Source: Bradyrhizobium sp. SRS-191 (GTDB lineage: Bacteria; Pseudomonadota; Alphaproteobacteria; Rhizobiales; Xanthobacteraceae). From it: a stretch of 64,000 nucleotides of DNA. The number at the start of each line of letters is the position of its first letter. Position 1 is the stretch's first letter. The stretch lies in contig NZ_JANBVS010000002.1 of NCBI RefSeq assembly GCF_024586915.1, forward strand, positions 496,001-560,000. The letters run 5' to 3'. A program made the position numbers and the translations under genes. Of this stretch, positions 48,389 to 55,664 are shown one piece after another. A model generated the notes under the pieces. It did no database searches and was not told the origin of the DNA. It was given only the letters and a program-made list of their open reading frames with translations.

Positions 48389-49494
48389 GACGTCGCTCCG
48401 ATCACGCCCTCGACCAGATAGTCCATCTTCTCCAGCTCCGGATCCTTCTGGCCGCGCTCGGTGCCGGCGGTGATCACGGTGTTGCCCTTGTTGTCCTTCA
48501 GCGGGCCCTTGAAGATGGTGTAGCCGTCGCCGAGGAATTTGGCCTTGATCTCGTCGGCATGCTTGCGCGCCTGCTCCGACACGGCCTCGCCGTAGGGCGA
48601 GATCTTGACCACTTCCTCCTTGAGGCCGCCGCGATAGAAGTTCGGGATGCTCTCGCCGGCCGCGAGCATCTTGACGAACTTCGGATACAGCGCCTCCCAG
48701 TTCCACTCGGCGCCGGTGAGATACGCCTTCGGCGCAAGCGGCGACTGGTTGACGTGATAGCCGGTGACGAAGGCGCCGCGGCGCGCGGCGTTCTCGACCA
48801 TCGTCTTCGGACCGTCGACATGGCAGGTCAGCACGTCCACGCCCTGGTCGATCAGGCTGTTCGTCGCCTCGGCTTCCTTGACCGGCATCGACCAGTCGCC
48901 GGTGAAGATCACCTGCGTGGTGGCCTTGGGATTGGCGAGTTGCGCGCCGAGCGTGAAGGCGTTGATGTTGCGCAGCACCTGCGGGATCGGCTTGGCCGCG
49001 ACGAAGCCGAGCTTGCCGCTCTTGGAGGTGTAGCCCGCGACGATGCCGGCGATGTACTGCGCCTCGTCGATATAGCCGAAATAGGAGCCGGCGTTCTTCG
49101 GATCCTTCTCGCTCCACAAGCCGCCGCAGTGCTCGAAGCGCAGCTTCGGATACTTCGCCGCCATCTTGATCATGTGCGGGTTGTAGTAGCCGAACGAGGT
49201 TGGGAACAGCAGCGTGGCGCCGTCGAGATTGATCATCGACTCGATCGTCTTCTCGACCGCGTCGGTCTCCGGCACCTTCTCCTCTTCGATGACCTTCAGC
49301 CCGGGCAGCTTCTTCAGCGCCGCGGCACCTTGCGCATGCGCCTGGTTGTAACCGTAGTCGTCCCGCGAGCCGACATAGATGAAGCCGATCGTCGTATCGC
49401 CAGCGAAGGCCGGCCGCAGGCCCGCGGCTGCGCCGAGCGTCAGCGCCGCGCCACCCTGCAACAGATGCCGTCGTGAAATCCTGCCAAAGTCCAT
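48385..49494 (-). CDS. BMP-family periplasmic substrate-binding protein
   Basis: This 369-residue basic-membrane-protein-family receptor has a Tat signal (MDFGRISRRHLLQGGAAL, mature from about residue 32) and begins with TTIGFIYVGSRDDYGYNQAH, the BMP/PnrA start. Further family pieces are FGYIDEAQYIAGIVAGYTSK and KLGFVAAKPIPQVLRNINAF. The family usually binds nucleosides or other purine-like compounds. The start at 49494 has GAGGGAG upstream. It is the first gene of the operon, with its promoter presumably in 49495-49837. Confidence 0.92.
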   Translation of the reverse strand: MDFGRISRRHLLQGGAALTLGAAAGLRPAFAGDTTIGFIYVGSRDDYGYNQAHAQGAAALKKLPGLKVIEEEKVPETDAVEKTIESMINLDGATLLFPTSFGYYNPHMIKMAAKYPKLRFEHCGGLWSEKDPKNAGSYFGYIDEAQYIAGIVAGYTSKSGKLGFVAAKPIPQVLRNINAFTLGAQLANPKATTQVIFTGDWSMPVKEAEATNSLIDQGVDVLTCHVDGPKTMVENAARRGAFVTGYHVNQSPLAPKAYLTGAEWNWEALYPKFVKMLAAGESIPNFYRGGLKEEVVKISPYGEAVSEQARKHADEIKAKFLGDGYTIFKGPLKDNKGNTVITAGTERGQKDPELEKMDYLVEGVIGATS

Positions 49495-49837
49495 TGGTGT
49501 GCTCCCTCGGCGAGCCCCGAAGCCCGCGCTTGTCATCGAGGCATCGCCGGCACGGCGGAGCCTCGTGAGGGAGCTCTTCAAGCTTTGTGCCAGGGCCTGC
49601 GGTGCCAACGGAAGAGGTAAGCCACTGAAATACCTACGACTTGCGGCTGACTGCGTTATGGGCAGTGAAGCGCGTCGGCGAGATTGAGCTTATTTTTTCA
49701 TCAATCGACTTCAATTGTATGCAACGAGTTCAGCGTATCGAGACCCTCAGACCGTCACCCGGCATGTTCGCGCACTGAGGTTTTGAGAACTTGTTTCGAG
49801 GCGCCAAGCTCTCCCCCAGGCGGTCGGCTCTCCCCAC

Positions 49838-49948
49838 GTCATTGCGAGCCACCCGGTCCGCGCGAAGCACGGCCGGATGACAGGCTCCGCGAAGCAATCC
49901 ACGGGCTCTGGGCGGAACTCTGGATTGCTTCGCTGCGCTCGCAATGAC
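49838..49948. repeat. palindromic repeat (family B relative)
   Basis: Ends GTCATTGCGAG and CTCGCAATGAC pair, with inner arms GCGAAGCAATCCA and TGGATTGCTTCGC. The ends are the same as those of the element at 43781-44044. It lies in the 533-base gap (49495-50027) upstream of the BMP operon; I see no gene in the rest of that gap. Confidence 0.8.
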
Positions 49949-50027
49949 CGAGGAAAGAGCGGCGCACACGACGCTGCGGCCACGCTTGGCGCGGCCTGTC
50001 ATGTCAGGATGATGCGCCTCGGACCAG

Positions 50028-50183
50028 TCAGATCCCGAGCAGCCACACGGCGACGATGGTGCCGATCACGGCAATTCCTGAGATCGTCCAGCCTGTGACA
50101 TAGGCGCCGTTATCGGCGACGACCTGGTCGACCATCGTGTCGCGCCAGCTCTCGTCCTGCCAGTGCCCCTGTTGGTACGCCAT
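50028..50183 (-). CDS. 51-residue single-span membrane protein
   Basis: The frame begins MAYQQGHWQDESWRDTMVDQ and ends with a hydrophobic helix (ISGIAVIGTIVAVWLLGI). GAGGAGG precedes the ATG, an excellent Shine-Dalgarno. The polar N-terminus followed by one C-terminal helix suggests a small tail-anchored membrane protein. No homologue or function is recognised. It is divergent from the SDR gene. Confidence 0.7.
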   Translation of the reverse strand: MAYQQGHWQDESWRDTMVDQVVADNGAYVTGWTISGIAVIGTIVAVWLLGI

Positions 50184-50403
50184 GCGAACCTCCTCGAGCC
50201 TGCCTCCCCATGGAATATGTCGGGGACGATCGCGCGCGGTTCAACCGGTGGATGAATCTTTTCGGTGGTGCGCCGCAACGCCGAGCCGCGACATCTGCTC
50301 TGGTCTTGTCCGGCCAACGCCCTAAGCTCAGTACGCGTTCCGCGAAGAGAACGAGCAAGTCGCCGGCGCCAGTCGCGCCGGCCGCAGGGAAGGACAGACC
50401 TCG

Positions 50404-51372
50404 ATGAAGGATTTTGCCGGCAGGACCGCCGTGATCACCGGAGGCGGCACGGGCATGGGCCGCGAGCTCGCCCGCCAGCTCGTTGCCGAGGGCTGCAACG
50501 TCGCGATGTGCGACGTCTCGACCGAGGCGATGGCCGAGACCAAGCGGCTCTGCGAGTCCGACGGGTTGCCGCAGGGCCTGCGCGTCACCACCCACGTCGC
50601 CGACGTCTCGATCGAGGCGCAGCTGCAGCGCTTCCGCGACGAGCTCGCCGAGCAGCAGGAGACCGACAAGATCCATCTCTTGTTCAACAATGCCGGCATC
50701 GGCGGCGGCGGCAGCCTGTTCAGCAACAGCCGCGAGCAATGGGAGCGCACCTTCAACATCTGCTGGGGCGGCGTCTATCTCGGCGTCCGCACCTTCCTGC
50801 CGATGCTGCTGAAGGCCGACGAAGCGCACATCGTCAACACCTCGAGCGTCAACGGCTTCTGGGCCTCGGTCGGCATGGGCGTCTCGCACACCGCCTACAG
50901 CGCCGCGAAATTCGCCGTGAAGGGTTTTACCGAAGCGCTGATCAACGACCTCCGCCTCAACGCGCCGCACATCAAATGCTCGGTCGTGATGCCCGGCCAT
51001 ATCGGCACCTCGATCGTGTCTAACTCGCGCAAGGTCCAGAGCGGCGGCGCCTCCGACGAGCTCAGCGACACCGAGATCGCCCAGGCCCGCCAGCGCATGA
51101 AGGGCATGGGGATCGATGTCTCGGCGATGAGCGATCAGGACATCCAGAACGCCGCCCGCGAACGCGCCCGCAGCTTTCTCGAGGACGCGCCGACCACGGC
51201 CGCGCAGGCCGCGAAGATCATCCTCGGCGGCGTGAAGGCCGAGCAGTGGCGCATCCTGGTGGGCGAGGACGCCAAGCTGCTGGATATGCGCGTGCGGCAA
51301 TCCCCGGAGCAGGCCTATGAGCCGGAGTTCTATCAGCGCTTCGCGCAGGAGGCGGGGTGGAAGCTGGGGTAG
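50404..51372 (+). CDS. short-chain dehydrogenase/reductase
   Basis: This 322-residue SDR has cofactor motif TGGGTGMG (residues 12-19), NNAGIGGGG, a catalytic Ser in VNTSSVNG and Y165-x3-K169 (YSAAK). After the core it has a long C-terminal extension. The sequence is close to the medium-length SDRs often annotated as sorbitol or alcohol dehydrogenases. Asp at the end of beta2 (MCDVS) favours NAD over NADP. The substrate is unknown. Its stop is followed within 60 bases by the left arm of the DUF559-flanking inverted repeat. Confidence 0.9.
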   Translation: MKDFAGRTAVITGGGTGMGRELARQLVAEGCNVAMCDVSTEAMAETKRLCESDGLPQGLRVTTHVADVSIEAQLQRFRDELAEQQETDKIHLLFNNAGIGGGGSLFSNSREQWERTFNICWGGVYLGVRTFLPMLLKADEAHIVNTSSVNGFWASVGMGVSHTAYSAAKFAVKGFTEALINDLRLNAPHIKCSVVMPGHIGTSIVSNSRKVQSGGASDELSDTEIAQARQRMKGMGIDVSAMSDQDIQNAARERARSFLEDAPTTAAQAAKIILGGVKAEQWRILVGEDAKLLDMRVRQSPEQAYEPEFYQRFAQEAGWKLG

Positions 51373-51421
51373 GGGGGCTGCTGTTAGTTGGAACGCGAGC
51401 TCTGGCCGCGGAGACGGTGTG

Positions 51422-51461
51422 CTCCCCTCCCCCTTGCGGGGAGGGGTCGGGGGTGGGGGTC
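51422..51461 (+). repeat. left arm of 40-bp inverted repeat
   Basis: This is a G+C-rich REP-like unit with its own 9-bp stem-loop. It is identical to the reverse complement of 51829-51868 over all 40 bases. Confidence 0.92.
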
Positions 51462-51496
51462 TCCGAGTCCCGCTGCTTATGATGAGATTAGATCTC

Positions 51497-51919
51497 ATGG
51501 ACGATAGCAGACGATCATTTGCTCACCGCATGCGCGCCGAGCCCACCGAAGCCGAACGCATCCTCTGGCAGCATCTTCGCCACGATCTCAAGCTTGCCGG
51601 CTCTCACTTCCGTCGTCAGGCGCAGATCGGACCCTTCATCGTCGACTTCGTCAGCCGCAAAGGCAAGTTAGTGATCGAAGTCGATGGCGGTCAGCACGAT
51701 TGGCAGCAAGAAGAAGACGCTGCCCGCACGCGACAGATCGAAGCGCTGGGCTATCGCGTTCTTCGCTTTTGGAACAATGATGTGCTGGGAAATATCGAGG
51801 GTGTGCTTCATGAAATTCAGCGCCTGGGGACCCCCACCCCCGACCCCTCCCCGCAAGGGGGAGGGGAGACGAGACTGCCGCGCCGTCCCCGCAGAACGCG
51901 GCGACCGAGCAAAGCGTAA
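51497..51919 (+). CDS. DUF559 (Vsr-like) endonuclease-domain protein
   Basis: This 140-residue protein has the DUF559 core (residues about 8-110), a PD-(D/E)xK nuclease fold related to very-short-patch-repair endonucleases. Candidate catalytic residues are D50 (PFIVDF), E61 and D63 (VIEVDGG) and H67. WNNDVLGNIEGVL is the usual end of the domain. Residues 111-140 are read from the right inverted repeat and beyond, giving the proline-rich TPTPDPSPQGGGE and then a basic tail. Met at 51497 fits the domain boundary; 51482 is an alternative. No methylase partner is present. Confidence 0.85.
   Translation: MDDSRRSFAHRMRAEPTEAERILWQHLRHDLKLAGSHFRRQAQIGPFIVDFVSRKGKLVIEVDGGQHDWQQEEDAARTRQIEALGYRVLRFWNNDVLGNIEGVLHEIQRLGTPTPDPSPQGGGETRLPRRPRRTRRPSKA
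51829..51868 (-). repeat. right arm of 40-bp inverted repeat
   Basis: This is the exact inverse copy of 51422-51461. It lies inside the 3' end of the DUF559 reading frame and encodes its proline/glycine-rich stretch. Confidence 0.92.
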
Positions 51920-51977
51920 CGCTGCGAAGCGTCGAGGCGGATAGGGCTGTAGGATCTTTGCTACGTCGCCTCCTTCA

Positions 51978-52454
51978 CTACCTCGACGACGCCACCCGAT
52001 ACGCCATCCGCGTATGGCTCGGGCAGTACGGCAAGCCCTCGATCGGCTTCGAGCCGCAGAAGCAGAAATCATCTGCGCCCGGCGTCGAGATTGGCCAGCG
52101 GCAGCGTTCCTTGGAGAGTTCGAACAGCGAGCAGCCGTTCTCGACAGGGCCGGCCGGCGGCTCTTCGATCATGATCGGCGGCGGATCGTTGGGCACCGCG
52201 CGCAGGATGCGGCGGCGCAGTTTCGGCACGGGGCGGCGGGCGCCGTCGCGGGCGTTGTCCCGGACCATGCGCCTGGTGTCGCCGCCATTGTCGCGCGTCA
52301 GCGCGAGGCGGGAGATCTTGCCGATCACGGCATTGCGGCTGACGCCGAGCTCGGCGGCAATCTCTCGGCAGGTCAGCCCGGCCTCAAAGTGCTGCTTCAG
52401 GGCCTGGAGCCGTTCCTCGGTCCAGGTGGGTTGTGTCTGTCGTTCGGCGGGCAT
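51978..52454 (-). CDS. GcrA-family cell-cycle regulator (divergent paralogue)
   Basis: This 158-residue protein has the GcrA N-terminal DNA-binding domain (WTEERLQALKQHFEAGLTCR, then AELGVSRNAVIGKISRLAL, residues 11-52). The C-terminal cysteine/histidine module contains CRWPIS, DFCFCGSKP, GLPYCPSH and a final MAYR. Canonical GcrA binds sigma70 and activates promoters with GAnTC sites methylated by CcrM. Relative to the textbook N-terminus it lacks one Gly (LG-VSRN instead of LGGVTRN), and its linker is short and basic. Whether it is the main GcrA or an extra paralogue cannot be told from the window. Confidence 0.88.
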   Translation of the reverse strand: MPAERQTQPTWTEERLQALKQHFEAGLTCREIAAELGVSRNAVIGKISRLALTRDNGGDTRRMVRDNARDGARRPVPKLRRRILRAVPNDPPPIMIEEPPAGPVENGCSLFELSKERCRWPISTPGADDFCFCGSKPIEGLPYCPSHTRMAYRVASSR

Positions 52455-52537
52455 TGTGTCGCTTCCAAGTTTGATCCGTCCTGGATCGTCCTGGCCGACG
52501 GCTGCACCCGAAACTGTCTCCGCTTGACGTGTCCCTG

Positions 52538-52735
52538 TTACGCCCGTCCGTTGTCGCGAATCGACAGCAGCCCGTCCTTGATGGCGAGCCGGATGCCTTC
52601 TTCGATCAACGTTCTGCAGACACCCGGAACGCTGGTGCCGTGGGTGCCCTGTTTCACGAGCTTTTCGAGATAGCCAATGGTTGCCAGGGCCAGGGTTACG
52701 GGGATGCGGTCAGTTTCGGCTTTTTCCGTCGCCAT
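52538..52735 (-). CDS. small conserved protein, possibly ribbon-helix-helix
   Basis: This 65-residue protein has a short beta-like start (DRIPVTLALATIGYLEKLVK) followed by two helices (SVPGVCRTLIEEGIRLAIKD). The length and pattern resemble CopG/RHH antitoxin-like proteins, but I have no firm family. It stands just upstream of the GcrA-like gene on the same strand, with 83 bases between. Its promoter region carries two TGTACA palindromes. Confidence 0.65.
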   Translation of the reverse strand: MATEKAETDRIPVTLALATIGYLEKLVKQGTHGTSVPGVCRTLIEEGIRLAIKDGLLSIRDNGRA

Positions 52736-53385
52736 GCCTAAAAGCTAGTCCGTAACCGGTGTACAGAAAAGTAACTTTTTAGACTCTATTAGGAATCCAA
52801 TAGGTTGTACAGCCACTTGGGGATAAGTGGTTAAGGCATTGAATTTTAAAGAAATGTGACGAATCCGGCGGGGCGCGGCGGTGACTCTCCGCGCGCTCGG
52901 CGAGTCCCGGTCCGGAATGGTACGGGCAACAGGCCGACGGGAGGATTCGCGGGGCCACGTCTGGCGGGTTGCAACCTCGGTCGGCGGACCGCTTAGGCCT
53001 CCTGAACCCGCTCTCGGTTCCCGCGGCGCACTTGCTCGACGGCGCCTCTCATCCAGCCGCGTCGCCCAAAGCCAGCCTGCTTCGCCAATTCAGAAAATAA
53101 CACTTTCGCTTTTCCGAAAATCATGCTCTACTGCCGGCATCCCGCCTCACTCGGAAGGGGCGTAGCGCGCGATCGTCACGACACGCGAGGCGGGGATGCG
53201 ATGGCCGCGATGGAGCCGCAGCGTGTTCTCAACGGATGCGCGGACGAACGGCGAGGCCGCGGACGTGAAAGCGTGTGGTCCTGGCGCCCCGAAGCTGGCG
53301 CCAAGTTGGCGGGATGACCCCCGCCGACGACGGTGGCTATCAAGCCGGACACCGGGGAGAGCGCGCCATAAGCGTGAAGACCGTC
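52736..53385. other. 650-base gap with AT-rich promoter zone and no gene
   Basis: The first 120 bases are AT-rich and hold two TGTACA sites (52760-52765, 52806-52811) and an imperfect palindrome around CTATTAGGAATCCAATAG. The rest contains only composition-driven frames and an inverted repeat GGCGCC at 53283-53302. Confidence 0.45.
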
Positions 53386-53492
53386 GCGCAGGGAAGGCCG
53401 GGTCGTCTCGGCTGCACCTGTGGTACCTGCCGCCTGCATTTTTTCTCGCAGGCGGGCCGCAGGCGTCAGCCGACGCCTGGCCTTCCCTGCGC
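53386..53492. repeat. multi-hairpin structured repeat
   Basis: Outer arms GCGCAGGGAAGGCC (53386-53399) and GGCCTTCCCTGCGC (53479-53492) are perfect. They enclose two hairpins: CCGCCTGC/GCAGGCGG (53430-53455), and AGGCGTC-AGCC-GACGCCT (53461-53478). It could be a dispersed repeat or a structured RNA. Confidence 0.6.
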
Positions 53493-53608
53493 CCTCCGAT
53501 GGATGAGGGTGAGACGCTGCAGCATGACTCGGGCAGATTCTGCCGCGGGGCAGCGGACGTATGCGCGTGTGCCGATGAGTTTGCTCCGTTCGCGCCTCAT
53601 TCTCCGCT

Positions 53609-53763
53609 GTCGTCCCGGGCAAGCCGCGACGCCGCGTCAGCGGCGGTGTGGCGCCGACCCGGGACCCATAACCCCAGGGAGTAGTTGGCTTGCGCAAGTC
53701 CGGCCACCTCGTGTCACCACGTCGGCCGGTGGTTATGGGTCCCGGGTCAAGCCCGGGACGACA
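53609..53763. repeat. palindromic intergenic repeat (family A)
   Basis: Ends TGTCGTCCCGGGC (53609-53621) and GCCCGGGACGACA (53751-53763) are perfect inverted copies. The internal GACCCGGGACCCATAACC and GGTTATGGGTCCCGGGTC pair. It is the same family as 3473-3620. Confidence 0.85.
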
Positions 53764-53803
53764 ACTGTGCTCATGGCGCCGGCATGCGCTCCTGACGCAA
53801 AGC

Positions 53804-54745
53804 TCACCCGTGCACGACGGCCTTCGCGATCATGCAGTGAATGCCCTTCGAGCCGTTGACGGTCTGCGTCACCCTGAGATCCGCCGCGAGGCTGCACAGC
53901 GTATACGCGTCCTCGCGCGACAGATTGCGCTTCTCGCCGAGCAGCACGATCATGTCGCGCAGCGCCTTGACCACGCACTGGTCGAGGTCCGGGTCCATCG
54001 CCATCGTCATGTAATGCGTGGGCGTTTCGGCGCGCGGATAATCGAATTTGAGATCCTTGCGCACGGTGAGGCGGAAGCGGCCCTGGAGGGCGGTCTCGAT
54101 CGCGGTGACGCAGACCTCGCCGTCGCCCTGCACGCCGTGGCCGTCGCCGCAGGAGAACAGCGCGCCCGGCACGAACACCGGCAGATAAAGTTTCGCGCCG
54201 GCGCCCAGCTCCTTGTTGTCGAGATTGCCGCCCATCGCGCGCGGGATCAGCGAGGTGATACGGCCCCAGGCCGGCGGCGGCGCCGTGCCCATCACGCCGA
54301 AGAACGGCGCCAGCGGCAGCTCGAGCCCCCACGGCATCTTGCCGATCATGCGCTCGCGATCGAGCGGGATGTTCATCAGCCGGCTCTCGTGAAAATCGTC
54401 GGGCAGGGTGCCAGCCAACGGGCGGATGAAATTGTAGCCCCAGTCCTGGCGCAGCTGCACGTCGAGAATGTCGACCTCCAGCACGTCGCCGACCTCGGCG
54501 CCGCGCACCGCCACCGGGCCGGTCAGGATGTGGCCCGGCACCATGCGCTCGCTGCGGGCGTGCACGTCGAACAGCTCCGGCGGCACATGGAATTTGCTGG
54601 TATCCGGCACCACGTCGGGTCCGCCGCTGATCGAATCGATCGTGACCTCGTCACCGCTGTCGACCGTCAGCACCGGCTTCAGCCGGGATTCGAAGAAGCC
54701 CCAATGGCAGGTCTCGGGGCTGGCGTGCAGATGATGATGAGCCAT
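53804..54745 (-). CDS. acetamidase/formamidase family protein
   Basis: This 313-residue protein has the FmdA/AmdA fold: HVPPELFDVHARSERMVPGH, AVRGAEVGDVLEVDI, and a metal/active-site segment LFSCGDGHGVQGDGEV. It should hydrolyse short-chain amides such as formamide to ammonia and acid. The ATG at 54745 gives MAHHHLHASPETCHWGFF, the family start. It stands alone, with repeat sequence 40 bases beyond its 3' end. Confidence 0.9.
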   Translation of the reverse strand: MAHHHLHASPETCHWGFFESRLKPVLTVDSGDEVTIDSISGGPDVVPDTSKFHVPPELFDVHARSERMVPGHILTGPVAVRGAEVGDVLEVDILDVQLRQDWGYNFIRPLAGTLPDDFHESRLMNIPLDRERMIGKMPWGLELPLAPFFGVMGTAPPPAWGRITSLIPRAMGGNLDNKELGAGAKLYLPVFVPGALFSCGDGHGVQGDGEVCVTAIETALQGRFRLTVRKDLKFDYPRAETPTHYMTMAMDPDLDQCVVKALRDMIVLLGEKRNLSREDAYTLCSLAADLRVTQTVNGSKGIHCMIAKAVVHG

Positions 54746-54875
54746 GATCCTCTCATTCGTGCCGGTTCGGCCGGAAGCATAGCCCATCACATCGCGTTCG
54801 CAGAGAGATGGCAACGCATGGCGGCTGTCGTGTATGAGGGCAGCCGTGGCATCTCACCTCGCGCCGGAGCCTGGA

Positions 54876-55664
54876 ATGTTCTTTGTGCTGTCGAAGACGC
54901 TCGGCCTGCTGGCGCTGCCGACCAATTTCATGATCGCGCTCGGCCTTCTCGGCGCGCTCCTGATGCTGACGCGGTTTGCCGTGGCGGGACGCAGGCTCGT
55001 GGTCACGGCGATGCTGCTGCTGGCGATCGTCGGACTGACGCCGCTCGGCAGCCTGATGCTCCATCCCCTCGAGAGCCGCTTCCCGAAGTGGGACCCGGCC
55101 AAGGGCGCGCCGGACGGCATCATCGTGCTTGGCGGTCCCGTCGATTCCGATCTCTCCGTGATGTACGGCATGCCGGTGACGGTCGCGGGCGCCGACCGGG
55201 TGATCCAGGCCGCGGTGCTGGCGCGGCGCTATCCGAACGCGCGAATCCTGTTCACGGGCGGCAGCGCCAACCTGATCGCGACCGAGGCCAAGGAGGCCGA
55301 TGTCGGTGCGGAGATCCTGGAGAGCCTGGGCGTGCCCAAGGAGCGGCTGCTGCTCGAGCGGCAATCGCGCAACACCTACGAGAACGCGATCTTCTCGAAG
55401 GCGATGATCGCGCCAAAGCCGGGCGAGCGCTGGCTGTTGGTGACGTCGGCCTACCACATGCCGCGTTCGGTCGGACTGTTCCGGAAGGCGGGCTTCCCGG
55501 TCGAACCCTATCCGGTGGATTGGCGCGTTGGCCGTGTGCTCGATGTCGACGGCATCTCGCTGCTCGGCCTGCGCCGCGCCGACATTGCCGTGCGCGAATG
55601 GGTCGGCCTCGTGGCCTACCGCCTGCGCGGCCGCACCGACGATCTGTTTCCCGGCCCGACTTAA
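54876..55664 (+). CDS. YdcF/ElyC-type DUF218 membrane protein
   Basis: This 262-residue protein has two N-terminal membrane helices (about residues 5-25 and 30-60), then a DUF218 domain with GIIVLGGPVD, LFTGGSANL, RNTYENAIFSKAMI and LLVTSAYHMPRSVGLFRKAG. E. coli ElyC and related proteins act in envelope and peptidoglycan biogenesis. Its TAA overlaps the stop of the convergent TPR gene in the palindrome TTAA. Confidence 0.88.
   Translation: MFFVLSKTLGLLALPTNFMIALGLLGALLMLTRFAVAGRRLVVTAMLLLAIVGLTPLGSLMLHPLESRFPKWDPAKGAPDGIIVLGGPVDSDLSVMYGMPVTVAGADRVIQAAVLARRYPNARILFTGGSANLIATEAKEADVGAEILESLGVPKERLLLERQSRNTYENAIFSKAMIAPKPGERWLLVTSAYHMPRSVGLFRKAGFPVEPYPVDWRVGRVLDVDGISLLGLRRADIAVREWVGLVAYRLRGRTDDLFPGPT

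Larger units (their letters stand above)
51422..51868. mobile_element. candidate DUF559-nuclease element bounded by 40-bp perfect inverted repeats
   Basis: The two 40-base ends (51422-51461 and 51829-51868) are exact reverse complements, enclosing 367 bases that hold the body of a DUF559 nuclease gene. Each end contains a hairpin CCCCTCCCC-CTTGC-GGGGAGGGG followed by a G-rich tail, as in REP sequences. No flanking target duplication is obvious. The nuclease gene reads through the right end and stops 51 bases beyond. Calling it mobile is inference. Confidence 0.5.

Noticed and set aside
44122..49494. RutB or isochorismatase as the name for the embedded hydrolase
   Set aside because: The flanking segments match the biuret-hydrolase type better than RutB or EntB, and no rut or ent genes are nearby.
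51497..51919. DUF559 gene as a restriction-modification or Vsr repair gene
   Set aside because: No DNA methyltransferase or mutL/dcm-type partner lies nearby; the strongest context is the flanking inverted repeat.
53166..53860. ORFs in the repeat-rich gap (64 to 194 residues)
   Set aside because: They are composed of hairpins and repeats, lack Shine-Dalgarno sequences, and compete in all frames.
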